This document shows, piece by piece, positions 8,623-17,503 of a stretch of 33,017 nucleotides of DNA. Positions within the stretch are counted from its first letter, which is position 1. Each line of letters opens with the position of its first letter. The position numbers and the translations under genes were made by a program. This stretch comes from Verrucomicrobiales bacterium. Its GTDB lineage: Bacteria > Verrucomicrobiota > Verrucomicrobiia > Verrucomicrobiales > DEV007. The stretch covers positions 14,048 to 47,064 of the forward strand of contig JARGOP010000006.1 of the NCBI GenBank assembly GCA_029233965.1, in the 5' to 3' direction. The notes below the pieces were generated by a model. The model did not search any database. It was not told the origin of the DNA and saw only the letters and a list, made by a program, of their open reading frames with translations.

Positions 8623-11130
8623 ATGAATTTCGAGCTCCGACACAAGCTCCGTGGTGATTATTACCCGGTAGCCATCACTCTTCTATTGGGTCTTTTCCTC
8701 TTGGATTCGAGCCGGTCGCAGGACCAGGACCGGCCCGAGCCCCAACAGGCCCCGTCTCTGCTTCAGCGTCCGGGTGGCCCCGGCGGGCCTGGCCCCGGTC
8801 CTGATGGCGGGGTGAGTCTCCAGTTTCCGCTGAATCCGGTGAACGATATTCTCAGCATCTATGAGCGTCTCATTGGCAAGCCCATTGTAAAAGACAGCTC
8901 AATCTTTGAAGGGCCTCAGGTCAGCCTGGTCACGCCCCGTGAAGTTCCGAGGGACGAAGCGATCCGGCTTATCGAAGCGGCTTTACTCGTGAACGGGTAT
9001 GTTCTCGTGACCGAGCCGGAGGAAGAAAGCGTAAAAGTTCTCCTCGGGGGAGCCCGTCAGGGAGGGGGCAGTCCTTCGTTCAGCGAAGGGGTCGTGATCT
9101 ACACGGATGCCGAAGCCCTTCCGGACGGAGAGTCGCTCGTCGGGTTTTTCATGGAGTTGGACTATGTCGATCCCGAAGACGCGGCCACGATTTTCGGGAA
9201 TCACATTGTCCTGAACGAATTCGGTCGCATCACTCCGGTTTCAAATCCGCACGGGCTGCTCATCACAGAGACGACTCCGATCGTCCGACAGTTGATTCGC
9301 CTGCGCTCGATCATTGATCATCCGGTCGAAGACGCCCCCCTCATCACTGAGTTCGTCCACATGGAGTTTGCCGAGGCGAACGTGGTCGCTCAGATCATTC
9401 AGGCGGCCATGGATGCCCGGATGGAGGAGCGCTCCCGGCAGAGCGAAGCAAGAGGGACGGTTAGCGGCCAGCCGAGAAACAATAACAACAATCAGGGGAA
9501 TAACGGAGGAGACCAGAGGCAGAGTGGGGGGAATCAGGGGAACCAGTCGGGAGGCAATGCCGGGAACTCCATGAACGGGGTGGGAACTTCGGACCTGCCC
9601 GCTGCGCAGCTCATTCCCGATGATCGATTGAATCGCATTATGGTGGTTGCTTCACCGACCGATGCCGCCTACATCCTTGAGTTGATCCAGAAATTTGATC
9701 AGCCTCTCGACAGCCACAAGCCGATTGAGCGGAAGCTGCGCTATGTGAAAGCCAACGATGTTCTTCCGGTTTTGGTCGATATTCTGCAGGATACGGGGAC
9801 GGGGCAGACTCAGCTCCCCGGGGGGCGACAGATTCAGAGCCGTCCGACACCGGTGACGTCTTCGCAGTTGGCGACTCTGACGGGGACCAATCAAAACACA
9901 CAGAACAACCAGAACCGGACTCAGCAGGGGGCGACGGAAGAGGTGGGCGGACGTGCCGACCAGATCTCGTTTCCAATCGACGAAGTCGCTCCGATCTCGG
10001 TTTTGGTGGGAAAAACGCGGATCATTGCCGACCGGCAGTCCAACTCCATTATCATCATGGGAACGCAGGAGTCGCAGGAGATCGTTCTCGATATGATTGA
10101 CCGGCTCGATCACAAACCGGTTCAGGTGTACCTTGCCACGGTGATCGGAGAATTGACGCTGACGGACGATGTTCAATTCGGCGTGGACTACATTCAGCGA
10201 TTTGTCCCCTGGAGTGGAAGCGATCGTAGCGAAGGAGGCTTTACGGGTGGACTGATCAATCGGCGAAGCGATATCATCGGACCGACGAATTCGACGGGGA
10301 ACATCGCCAACCTCGCGGATATGGTTACGACGACCCCCTTCGGTCCTTCCGGGGGGCTCAATATCTATGGGCAGATTGGTGAGTCTCTCGATGTCATTAT
10401 CACGGCCCTGGAGGCGACAAGCCGATTCAAGGTTCTCTCGCGTCCTGTCGTTTACACCCAGAACGGGAAGAGGGCCGAGATCACCTCCGGGCAGGAAATT
10501 CCGTTTGCAGCGAGTTCTGTTTCCGACACCACAAACCCGAATTCGATTCGCTCCACCACGGATTTCAAAGACGTTGTCCTCAAGCTTGAGGTGTTGCCGA
10601 CAATCAATGAGAACGATGAGGTGACACTCGATATTGTGCAGATCAATGACCGGGTCATTTCAACGGCCCTCATTGACCAGAATGAAGTGCCGATTATTGG
10701 AAAGCAGGAGTTGAATACGACCGTGACGGTAGCGAATCGATCCACGATCGTGCTGGGCGGTTTGATCTCTGAATCGCAGAACAACGAGGATTCCGGCATC
10801 CCGATTCTCAAGGATCTGCCCTTTATCGGGAACGCAGCGAAAACCACGAACAAGTCGAATACCCGAAGTGAATTGATGATTTTCATCCAGCCGGTTGTCG
10901 TTCACGACAACCAGAAAGCGGTGACGACGAGCTACGACGAAGATGTGCGCTCTGAAATCGGGGAAACCGCTGCCCGGGTCTTTCCTGAGCCGGGTGTGCC
11001 GACGATTCAGCACCGCGCCGAAGTGATTGAGGAAGTGCAGATGGAAGACCAGCCCCTGAAGCGCCTTGGACAAAAGCTTTTCGGCAAGAAGGAGAAAGAT
11101 CGCGAGCCGCTGCCGGTAACTGGTCAGTGA
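8623..11130 (+). CDS. Secretin (GspD/PilQ-like outer-membrane channel)
   Basis: This is an outer-membrane secretin monomer of type II secretion or type IV pilus type. From the ATG at 8623 it has 835 aa. A signal peptide comes first, then a Pro/Gly-rich linker (about 40-63), an N0-like domain (about 65-140), and N1, N2 and N3 ring domains (about 173-235, 245-360, 370-495). The secretin channel domain (about 500-760) contains the KVLSRPVVYTQNGKRAEITSG block, the VPIIGKQELNT strand, the LKDLPFIGN lip motif and the closing RSELMIFIQP. A charged tail of about 70 residues follows. Two low-complexity inserts rich in N, Q, G and S sit at about 278-322 and 391-440, in N2 and N3. The ATG at 8563 would add 20 residues that spoil the signal peptide. 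No other gsp or pil genes are nearby, so I leave the symbol blank. Confidence 0.9.
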   Translation: MNFELRHKLRGDYYPVAITLLLGLFLLDSSRSQDQDRPEPQQAPSLLQRPGGPGGPGPGPDGGVSLQFPLNPVNDILSIYERLIGKPIVKDSSIFEGPQVSLVTPREVPRDEAIRLIEAALLVNGYVLVTEPEEESVKVLLGGARQGGGSPSFSEGVVIYTDAEALPDGESLVGFFMELDYVDPEDAATIFGNHIVLNEFGRITPVSNPHGLLITETTPIVRQLIRLRSIIDHPVEDAPLITEFVHMEFAEANVVAQIIQAAMDARMEERSRQSEARGTVSGQPRNNNNNQGNNGGDQRQSGGNQGNQSGGNAGNSMNGVGTSDLPAAQLIPDDRLNRIMVVASPTDAAYILELIQKFDQPLDSHKPIERKLRYVKANDVLPVLVDILQDTGTGQTQLPGGRQIQSRPTPVTSSQLATLTGTNQNTQNNQNRTQQGATEEVGGRADQISFPIDEVAPISVLVGKTRIIADRQSNSIIIMGTQESQEIVLDMIDRLDHKPVQVYLATVIGELTLTDDVQFGVDYIQRFVPWSGSDRSEGGFTGGLINRRSDIIGPTNSTGNIANLADMVTTTPFGPSGGLNIYGQIGESLDVIITALEATSRFKVLSRPVVYTQNGKRAEITSGQEIPFAASSVSDTTNPNSIRSTTDFKDVVLKLEVLPTINENDEVTLDIVQINDRVISTALIDQNEVPIIGKQELNTTVTVANRSTIVLGGLISESQNNEDSGIPILKDLPFIGNAAKTTNKSNTRSELMIFIQPVVVHDNQKAVTTSYDEDVRSEIGETAARVFPEPGVPTIQHRAEVIEEVQMEDQPLKRLGQKLFGKKEKDREPLPVTGQ

Positions 11131-11192
11131 TCGAAGTCTTTCAAGAGGGCCGGTTGTGGCAGCACTCGTGCTCTTTTCCACTGCGATCCTGC

Positions 11193-11210
11193 GAAGGCCG
11201 GGATGCCTTC
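11193..11210. terminator. Weak hairpin between convergent secretin and dxs genes
   Basis: GAAGGC (11193-11198) pairs with GCCTTC (11205-11210) around a 6-nt loop. Three further GCG/CGC pairs are possible if one A is bulged. There is no U-tract on either strand, so this is at best a weak bidirectional terminator for the two converging genes in the 120-bp gap. Confidence 0.25.
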
Positions 11211-11250
11211 ACGCTACCGATCTTTGTTCAGCAATCGCTGATCGATAGAA

Positions 11251-13176
11251 TCAACTCGCAATCGCTTCCTCTTTGGGAGCAGGGAGGTGCTTCAGTGCTT
11301 TGGCGATGGCGTGTTTCACGGAAATGCCGTGCTTTTCCCGGAGGATGTCCACTTTTCCGTGTTCCACGAATTGATCCGGCCAGCCGATACGCTCAACCGG
11401 AGTCTGAATTCCAGCATCGTTCAAGTGCTCGATGATCGCCGCGCCGAAACCATTGTGAAGGACGTGATCCTCAAAGCTCATCACCACTTTGCACTGGCGG
11501 CCGAACTTCTCAATACAGGCCCCGTCGAGGGGTTTGATCCAGCGGGGATTGATGAGCGCGACGGAAAAGCCCATTTTCTCAAGTTCAGTCTTGGTCGCTT
11601 CCGCCATTTCGAAAAGGTGACCCAATCCGAAGAGAGCAATGTCAGTGCCGTCTTCGAGGACTTCCGCTTTCCCAATTTCAAGGAGCTGCGGCGTTTCTTT
11701 GATCGTAGCTCCTGTGCCGGCGCCCCGGGGGTAGCGAACTGCAATCGGTCCCTCGTCGTAGTTCGCCATAGTCCAGAGCATGTCGACAAATTCATCTTCA
11801 TCCTTCGGCTGCATGAACACCCAGTTCGGGATGTGACGCATGTATCCAATGTCGAAAAGACCATGGTGGGTCGGGCCGTCATCTCCACTCAGTCCGGCGC
11901 GATCCATGCACAGGCGCACGGGCAGATTCTGAATCCCGATGTCATGCACGGCCATGTCGTAGGCACGCTGGAAGAACGTCGAGTAGATCGTGAGGAAGGG
12001 CTTCAATCCCTGAACCGCCTGACCGCAGGCAAAGAGGGCTGCATGCTCTTCCGCGATTCCGACGTCGTAGTAACGCTCAGGCACTTGCGCCTGAAACCCG
12101 GTGAGGCCGGTTCCATTCGGCATCGCCGCCGTGACCGCGACGATCATTTCATCCTCTTTCGCAAACTTGCCGAGGTATTCGCCGTAGAGCTGAGAGAAGG
12201 TGGGGGAACCGGAGGCCGGAGTTTCCCCGGTCTCTGTCTTGTAGGGACCAAGACCGTGGAACTTCATCGGGTTGGCCTTGGCCGGCTCATAGCCGCGGCC
12301 TTTCTCGGTGATGATGTGGAGAACGACCGGCTCCTCCTGATCTTTGAGGAAATCAAAGGTCTTCACGAGAAGGTCGAGATCGTGGCCGTCGATCGGCCCG
12401 TAGTAGTGCATCCCGAATTTTTCGAAGAGGACATTGGGGAAAAGGAGATTCTTCGCGCCGCGCTCCACCTTGTGGACGAGGTCGCGACCGGTCTTCCCGG
12501 CGACCAGTTCCACGAACTCTGCCGCTTTGTCGTGAATGTGCGAGTACGTCGAACTCGTCTGGAGAGCGTGAAAGTATTTGGCAATCGCTCCGACATTTCG
12601 ATCGATCGACCACTCGTTGTCGTTCAGGACGAGAATGAATTTCTTTGTCGTGGCGGCGATGTTGTTGAGTGCCTCAAAGGTTGGACCGCAGGTAAAGGCG
12701 GCGTCCCCGGCAACAGCGACGACATGATCTTTTTTCCCGAGAACGTCGCGTGCTGACGCCATCCCAAGGGCGGCTGAGACCGCCGTTCCGGCATGCCCGG
12801 CACCATAGCAGTCGTGCTCGCTTTCCGAGCGGAGGAGGAAGCCGTTGAGGCCTTCATATTGGCGAATCGTGTGGATCTCGTCCCACCGTCCCGTCAACAT
12901 TTTGTGCACATAGCCCTGGTGGCTCACGTCGAAGACAAACTTGTCGTCCGGGGTGTTGAAAATGCGGTGAAGCGCAATCGAAAGCTCGACGACACCCAGA
13001 TTCGGACCAAGATGGCCGCCCGTTTTCGCCAGCGAACTGATGAGAGTGCGGCGGATATTTTCCGCGAGCTTCGGAAGGTCTTCCATAGGAAGCTTCTTCA
13101 GATCGGCTGCGTTATCAACTTTTGGCAATTCCTCGGTGGGAATTTCGGGAAATTCAAAATAGTTCTCCATGGTCAT
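11251..13176 (-). CDS. dxs: 1-deoxy-D-xylulose-5-phosphate synthase
   Basis: DXS condenses pyruvate and glyceraldehyde 3-phosphate to DXP, the first step of the MEP isoprenoid pathway, using thiamine diphosphate. The 641-aa protein shows the three transketolase-like domains. Conserved blocks are GGHLGPNLGVVELSIALH, DVSHQGYVHK, a GDA...LNDNEWS thiamine/Mg segment (Asp158, Asn186), YSTFFQRAYDMAVHD, DRAGLSGDDGPTHHGLFD and a C-terminal transketolase_C domain. Several family-typical positions differ: GDG is GDA, NDNDMS is NDNEWS, AEQHA is AEEHA, and HQAYPHK is HQGYVHK. It may be a divergent subgroup. The start at 13176 overlaps the 3' end of xseB by 23 bp; a second ATG at 13170 is equally possible. 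The two genes form one unit. Confidence 0.9.
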   Translation of the reverse strand: MTMENYFEFPEIPTEELPKVDNAADLKKLPMEDLPKLAENIRRTLISSLAKTGGHLGPNLGVVELSIALHRIFNTPDDKFVFDVSHQGYVHKMLTGRWDEIHTIRQYEGLNGFLLRSESEHDCYGAGHAGTAVSAALGMASARDVLGKKDHVVAVAGDAAFTCGPTFEALNNIAATTKKFILVLNDNEWSIDRNVGAIAKYFHALQTSSTYSHIHDKAAEFVELVAGKTGRDLVHKVERGAKNLLFPNVLFEKFGMHYYGPIDGHDLDLLVKTFDFLKDQEEPVVLHIITEKGRGYEPAKANPMKFHGLGPYKTETGETPASGSPTFSQLYGEYLGKFAKEDEMIVAVTAAMPNGTGLTGFQAQVPERYYDVGIAEEHAALFACGQAVQGLKPFLTIYSTFFQRAYDMAVHDIGIQNLPVRLCMDRAGLSGDDGPTHHGLFDIGYMRHIPNWVFMQPKDEDEFVDMLWTMANYDEGPIAVRYPRGAGTGATIKETPQLLEIGKAEVLEDGTDIALFGLGHLFEMAEATKTELEKMGFSVALINPRWIKPLDGACIEKFGRQCKVVMSFEDHVLHNGFGAAIIEHLNDAGIQTPVERIGWPDQFVEHGKVDILREKHGISVKHAIAKALKHLPAPKEEAIAS

Positions 13177-13474
13177 CGGATTCGTCCTCTTCGTCGGAAA
13201 CGGCAGCCTTTTCGTCGTTTTGACCGTCGAAGGGTTCCACTACGTCCTGTCCGTTACGATTCTTTCGAATGATTTCGATGCGTCCCTGTGCTTCATCGAG
13301 CCGTTTTTCGCAAACTTTGAAAAGACGGGTTCCTTCCTCGTAGTTCTTGATAAGTTCTTCGAGCGGCATCTGATCAGATTCCATCTCCCGAACAAGCTCT
13401 TCTAACTGAGAAAGGGCATCTTCGAAGGCCGGAGCTTCTTTTTCCGGCGCTTCGCTGTTTTTGGTTTTCGGCAT
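13154..13474 (-). CDS. xseB: Exodeoxyribonuclease VII small subunit
   Basis: This is the accessory small subunit of ExoVII that binds the large subunit helices. At 106 aa it is slightly longer than the usual about 80. The conserved core is FEDALSQLEELVREMESDQMPLEELIKNYEEG (read in two parts: FEDALSQLEELV, then LEELIKNYEEGTRLF), followed by the CEKRLDEAQGRIE helix. The N-terminal about 15 residues and the acidic C-terminal about 35 residues are extra and likely disordered. The last 23 bp overlap the dxs start, the linkage seen in many proteobacteria (xseB-ispA-dxs), but here ispA is missing between them. Confidence 0.93.
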   Translation of the reverse strand: MPKTKNSEAPEKEAPAFEDALSQLEELVREMESDQMPLEELIKNYEEGTRLFKVCEKRLDEAQGRIEIIRKNRNGQDVVEPFDGQNDEKAAVSDEEDESDDHGELF

Positions 13475-13492
13475 CGTAGGTTGAAAGGGGGC

Positions 13493-13510
13493 TGCGTTGA
13501 ATCGAACGCA
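13493..13510 (-). other. Perfect 6-bp hairpin just upstream of xseB
   Basis: TGCGTT and AACGCA form a perfect 6-bp stem around a 6-nt loop, 18 nt before the xseB start, so it would lie in the mRNA leader of xseB-dxs. It could affect translation or be a chance hairpin. No regulator-site family is recognised. The rest of the 125-bp gap to 13600 shows no clear promoter. Confidence 0.3.
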
Positions 13511-13599
13511 CTCCTATTCCTTCCCTTGGAACGCCCTGAGTTCAAGCCGTTTTGCGCTTCGTAAGGCAAGTTTGCAGGAGTCTTTTGAACCCGTTTTCG

Positions 13600-16212
13600 T
13601 CACTTCAAGGCCTTGATGTAGAGGATTATTGATTCAATTTCGTGATTTTTGAGCACACCGAGATAGGAAGGCATGCCAACACCGGTTTTTTCCGTCGCGT
13701 ATCCTTCGGCGATGCGTCGTCCCGGATCGAGAATGGATTCTTTCAGGTAGGACTCATCGACGCTTTTGATGAAAGACCCGTCGGTAAAGGTTCGCTTTGA
13801 TTTCCAGAGCCCTGTCCAGGCCGGGCCTACGGCAACGAGGGAGCCGCCTTCTCCGGAAGCGGTCGCCGGCGCGGAGTCCCCGTTTGCGTGGCAGGCGATG
13901 CATCCATATCGCATCGCGACTTCCTTGCCAAGACTGGCGGTTGGTTCGATGACCTCGTCCGGTCCGGCAGGATCCGTTCGGACCGTGAGATCGACCTCGT
14001 TGCTGCCGAAGCCATGTCGGGTGAGATCGATTGGGTCGAGAGACCAGACTGACAGGTAAACACTTTCCACGGAATTCACCTCAGGATGCGGCAATCGATA
14101 GGTGACCCTGAGAGAATGGGAGGGTTGCATGTCGCGAAGTCCGAGGAAGAGTGATTTTCCATCCTTGGAAAGCATTGCACTGGAGACGGGCACGGACTCC
14201 TGACCGGGTTTCCCGTCGGGGCGGAAATTGCCGGACCCGTAATTGTGCGTTTGCTCGTAGTTCCAGCGATCCACCGAGTAGCGCCCGATTTCGCAGGCGA
14301 GTTCTGCCGAAAGAGGCTCATCGAAGCTCAAGAGGATCCCTCGCTTTGAAGCCTTGATGTCTGCGGGAAGGAAGGATTTGCCTTCACCGGGCCGGACCCG
14401 GAAAAGTCCGCTGACCCGCTCTCCCGAGGTGCCCCAGATTTCAAAACCGCAAACATAGAGCCTGCCGTCGAGAGGGTGGACCCGCCCTTTTAAAAGGCCG
14501 GCAGGAAACCCGGAGAGCAAAGGAGCAACGGCTCCCTGCGTTCGATCTTTATCGAGGTAGACCTTGAAAATCTCCGGTCGATTGTAGCCCAGGTGAATGA
14601 GGCTGCCATTCAAGCTTCCCATCTTCGCGTTGTCCTTCAACCAAACCTGGGAGGCCCCGGACTGATTGATAAAATGCGGAATCCAGATTTCAGGCGGCGC
14701 GATGGGAGCCGGATGAACGGCTTTATCTTTGAGCTTCGCGGGTTGGAAGCCATAATATTTCCCCTCCTCAATGCGGTAGATCGGCGTTGCCGGTTTCCAG
14801 TGGCCCTGCTGATCACTCGAAGTCAGGATTCCGGTTTCCGGATCGTAGCCGATGTAGGGCTGGCGGAGGCCGGTCGCAATGATCTTGTAGGAGAGACCGT
14901 CCGGAGAGACTTTGACAATGGTGCCGTTGGCGATCCCTCTCGTTGAGCCGATTTGGCCACCTTTCGCGAGGTAAAATCCGCCATCATTGGCGGCGGCCAT
15001 ATCCATCGCAAACTCGCGGGTTTCCGCGGTCTGCGGGACGATGTTCGAGAAATTCTCATACCAATCTGCTTCGCCGTTTCCATCTGTGTCATGCAGGCGA
15101 ACGATGCCGTTTCGGTCGGATACGTAGATTCGGCCCTCGACGATGCTGACTGCATTTGGTTCGTGCAGGCCTGAGGCGAAGCGTGACCAGGTCGTTTCCT
15201 CGCTGGTCTCTTCGAGACCGGAGACAATCCAGACATCACCGTCGAAGGTGCAGAAGGCGGCGCGTCCATCCGGGAAAAAGTCGAAGCCGGAGAGGCGCAC
15301 GTTTCGTTTCCGGGGATTGGGTACGGGGAGCGGGAGGTCGTCGAAAACGAGCGCTTCCCCGGAGGATGAAGAAGTTGCCCCCGGGAGCGTGACCGTCACG
15401 GGCCAGCGCCTTGAGGAATCACGTTTCAGAGCATGCGGCCTGAGAAGCAGTCGTTCTTTCACCGGAGAGATGCCCGGAAGGCCCCGTGCCGTCCAGGGAA
15501 AGTCGGCGAATGCTTTTTTATCTGCGATGATCCGTCCTTCGCTGTCTTTGATTTCGAGTTCGCGATGCAGAACCCATTGCTCATTCGATTCTTTGAGGAA
15601 GGGCCTTTCCCGAACCGAGTATTCGCCGGTGCGGTAAACTAGAGTCAGCTTCCCACTCGACAGGTCAATGCCCTCGAACCGTCCGAGACGGGCTGGAATC
15701 GGCCCGATCCCGATCTCTCCTTCGTCTGACCCGGCCCGTTCCCGGGGGTCGTGTTTTACGTCAGGACGGTCGGCTTCGAGCCATCCCGGAAGAGTGGGAG
15801 TCGCGAAAAGCAGCGTTCCGATGGGTTTCGGCAGGGATTCCTGACCCGCCGGAGCCTTGCGATTGGGAAGGCGATAGCTGCCCGGGGCCATGCCATCCAT
15901 GGTGAGATATTCGCCCGCTTCGTTCGCTTTCCAGACCAGCGCCCAGCGGAGCAAGTCGGGATCAAAGCAACCGTAGTAATCTCCGCCGAGTTTCACGATG
16001 ATGCCCCGTGGAGTGAGATTGGTGGGTTCGGGATTCTCCCCGAACTCCCGGGCATCCAGCGTTTGAGTGAAGAACGGGAAGTCGTCCTCGACGTAGGACC
16101 CGAATTCTGAGTCGATGTCGAGATGGGCTTTCTGCTGTGCCTCGATACCGGGCGCCGCAGCGAGGATCAACACGGTCAGGCAGTTAAGGAGATGAACTCT
16201 GAGGGAAATCAC
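13600..16212 (-). CDS. Secreted c-type cytochrome with beta-propeller (DUF6797-like, heme-binding domain family)
   Basis: This is a large exported protein of 870 aa from a GTG at 16212, which gives a clean signal peptide (RVHLLNCLTVLILAAAPG, cleavage near IEA-Q). The N-terminal half (about 40-300) resembles the DUF6797-type region of verrucomicrobial multidomain proteins. A six-bladed/NHL-like beta-propeller follows (about 300-600: GFDFFPDGRAAFCTFDGDVWI, DTDGNGEADWY). The C-terminus is a mono-heme cytochrome c domain with CIACH (Cys771, Cys774, His775) and a likely axial Met847 in GVGMPSYLG. Such proteins in Planctomycetes and Verrucomicrobia are presumed periplasmic dehydrogenases or carbohydrate-related electron donors; the substrate is unknown. 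An upstream in-frame ATG at 16302 and a longer frame to 16449 exist but overlap the divergent gene. It is monocistronic. Confidence 0.75.
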   Translation of the reverse strand: MISLRVHLLNCLTVLILAAAPGIEAQQKAHLDIDSEFGSYVEDDFPFFTQTLDAREFGENPEPTNLTPRGIIVKLGGDYYGCFDPDLLRWALVWKANEAGEYLTMDGMAPGSYRLPNRKAPAGQESLPKPIGTLLFATPTLPGWLEADRPDVKHDPRERAGSDEGEIGIGPIPARLGRFEGIDLSSGKLTLVYRTGEYSVRERPFLKESNEQWVLHRELEIKDSEGRIIADKKAFADFPWTARGLPGISPVKERLLLRPHALKRDSSRRWPVTVTLPGATSSSSGEALVFDDLPLPVPNPRKRNVRLSGFDFFPDGRAAFCTFDGDVWIVSGLEETSEETTWSRFASGLHEPNAVSIVEGRIYVSDRNGIVRLHDTDGNGEADWYENFSNIVPQTAETREFAMDMAAANDGGFYLAKGGQIGSTRGIANGTIVKVSPDGLSYKIIATGLRQPYIGYDPETGILTSSDQQGHWKPATPIYRIEEGKYYGFQPAKLKDKAVHPAPIAPPEIWIPHFINQSGASQVWLKDNAKMGSLNGSLIHLGYNRPEIFKVYLDKDRTQGAVAPLLSGFPAGLLKGRVHPLDGRLYVCGFEIWGTSGERVSGLFRVRPGEGKSFLPADIKASKRGILLSFDEPLSAELACEIGRYSVDRWNYEQTHNYGSGNFRPDGKPGQESVPVSSAMLSKDGKSLFLGLRDMQPSHSLRVTYRLPHPEVNSVESVYLSVWSLDPIDLTRHGFGSNEVDLTVRTDPAGPDEVIEPTASLGKEVAMRYGCIACHANGDSAPATASGEGGSLVAVGPAWTGLWKSKRTFTDGSFIKSVDESYLKESILDPGRRIAEGYATEKTGVGMPSYLGVLKNHEIESIILYIKALK

Positions 16213-16300
16213 AACGGGATCATGGCGGTCGCCGCGCGTTTCGACAATAGCGCAATCCACTGCGGAGATTCTCCTCTTGAATCCATCGCCGACCTTTGCC

Positions 16301-17464
16301 ATGAATGCTGAGATGGAACTCCGGCGATTGGTATGGACACTTTCGTTGGCTCTCAGTGCAGGGAATTTGTGCGCAGAGCCGGCCCGACGCGCTTCGGATT
16401 TTTTGTCGCTGCCCCCGGCCTTTCGGGCTCTCGCCGGAGATCCGGTCATTCAGATCGAGCGTTCGCAAGGTTCAAAGAAAAAGAGTCGTCTCACGGGGGT
16501 AAGACCGTTCTCGCCCAGATCCGGGTTTCAACACCGTGACGATAACGGGCGCCTCCTTTTGCGACTTGATCCTGCGGAGAGCGACGAAAAAATTGCGGGG
16601 AATGCGGCGAATGCCCTTGCGAAAGAATTCCATCGGAAAGTGCTGAGTCGCGACAGTCTGAATTGGCATGAACGCCGCCTTCGTCTGGATACACTCTTTC
16701 TTTGCGAAGAAGATCGCTTCGTTGAACTTGCCGAAAGGAAACTCAAGGGCCGCGCGGCTCCAGAACCCTGGCTTGATGCGTGGTGGAAAGTCAGGATGGG
16801 TTTGCCACAGACTCCTGATCGGTCTCACGACCTCATCCTGATCAATCTTCACTACGATCATTTCGGGGAGAAAACGACCAACGGACATTTTTGTTTCGCG
16901 CTGAGGAGGCGCGGGGGGGATGCGGAAAATGACCTCCTCTTTGATTTCCGGGCACCGTGGCATCTCGACCGGCCGCCGCGCCCCACAGAAGGTCTGAATA
17001 TCCACAACCGCTTACTGCTCAGTGCGACGGTTGAGAACCTCTACGACTGGCTCTACACACAAACCGAATACAGACACAGCTACGTTGAGTGTTGGTTTCT
17101 TCCTGTGACGAAGGAGCAGGTGACACTTCTCAAGCATATCGCGGATCGTCCTGTTGCCCATGAGGCCGGACAGTTCCGTGTTTTCCGGAAGAACTGCGCG
17201 TCTCTCGGTCTGGCGTTCCTGCACCGGCTCCAACCAATCGGGACTCCGCTGCCACTGGGCCGCGGCGTGGCGGACAGGCCAACCGTAGCAGCGCAGCGAA
17301 TCCTGGATGATTTTGAGGAAAACCCGCCCTATTTCCGCCTCGAAAACGTCACTCATGAGCGCGGACGTGAACCCACTGCCAAATCGACCATTCACCGCGC
17401 GCAGCCCTCGCGGGCGGGCTCACGGGCCTTTCGAATGCTGAGAACCGTGCCGGAGGCCAATTAG
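16301..17464 (+). CDS. Exported protein of unknown function, possibly permuted papain-like (DUF4105-like)
   Basis: This is a 387-aa exported protein; the signal peptide is MELRRLVWTLSLALSAGNLCA, with a second Met start at 16313. I do not recognise a close family. The middle has a His-containing strand NGHFCFALR (His196) after LILINLHYDHFG. About 100 residues later comes a Cys in FRKNCASLGLAFLHRL (Cys299). The order His then Cys, with these sequence surroundings, resembles permuted NlpC/P60-fold proteins such as DUF4105/Lnb, where 'GHTFLRF' and 'NCTT' carry the active His and Cys. This is inference by pattern only. The N-terminal about 30-150 is helical and charged. The C-terminus is basic. 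The gene is divergent from the cytochrome gene, with about 90 bp between them for two promoters, and convergent with the peptidase-like gene at 17504. Confidence 0.55.
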   Translation: MNAEMELRRLVWTLSLALSAGNLCAEPARRASDFLSLPPAFRALAGDPVIQIERSQGSKKKSRLTGVRPFSPRSGFQHRDDNGRLLLRLDPAESDEKIAGNAANALAKEFHRKVLSRDSLNWHERRLRLDTLFLCEEDRFVELAERKLKGRAAPEPWLDAWWKVRMGLPQTPDRSHDLILINLHYDHFGEKTTNGHFCFALRRRGGDAENDLLFDFRAPWHLDRPPRPTEGLNIHNRLLLSATVENLYDWLYTQTEYRHSYVECWFLPVTKEQVTLLKHIADRPVAHEAGQFRVFRKNCASLGLAFLHRLQPIGTPLPLGRGVADRPTVAAQRILDDFEENPPYFRLENVTHERGREPTAKSTIHRAQPSRAGSRAFRMLRTVPEAN

Positions 17465-17503
17465 CGACCTGGCTCAATTGCTCCAGCGACCCCGCAGCGG
17501 CAA

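Noticed and set aside
11161-11177. AGCA-CTCG-TGCT hairpin followed by CTTTT after the secretin gene
   Set aside because: The 4-bp stem is too short for a credible terminator.
11287-12756. A 489-aa + strand frame antisense to dxs
   Set aside because: It is a shadow of the DXS reading frame, with no family match and no promoter or ribosome site.
16301-16375. Possible lipobox (GNLC) in the exported protein at 16301
   Set aside because: Position -1 is Leu, which signal peptidase II does not accept; ordinary cleavage after LCA fits better.
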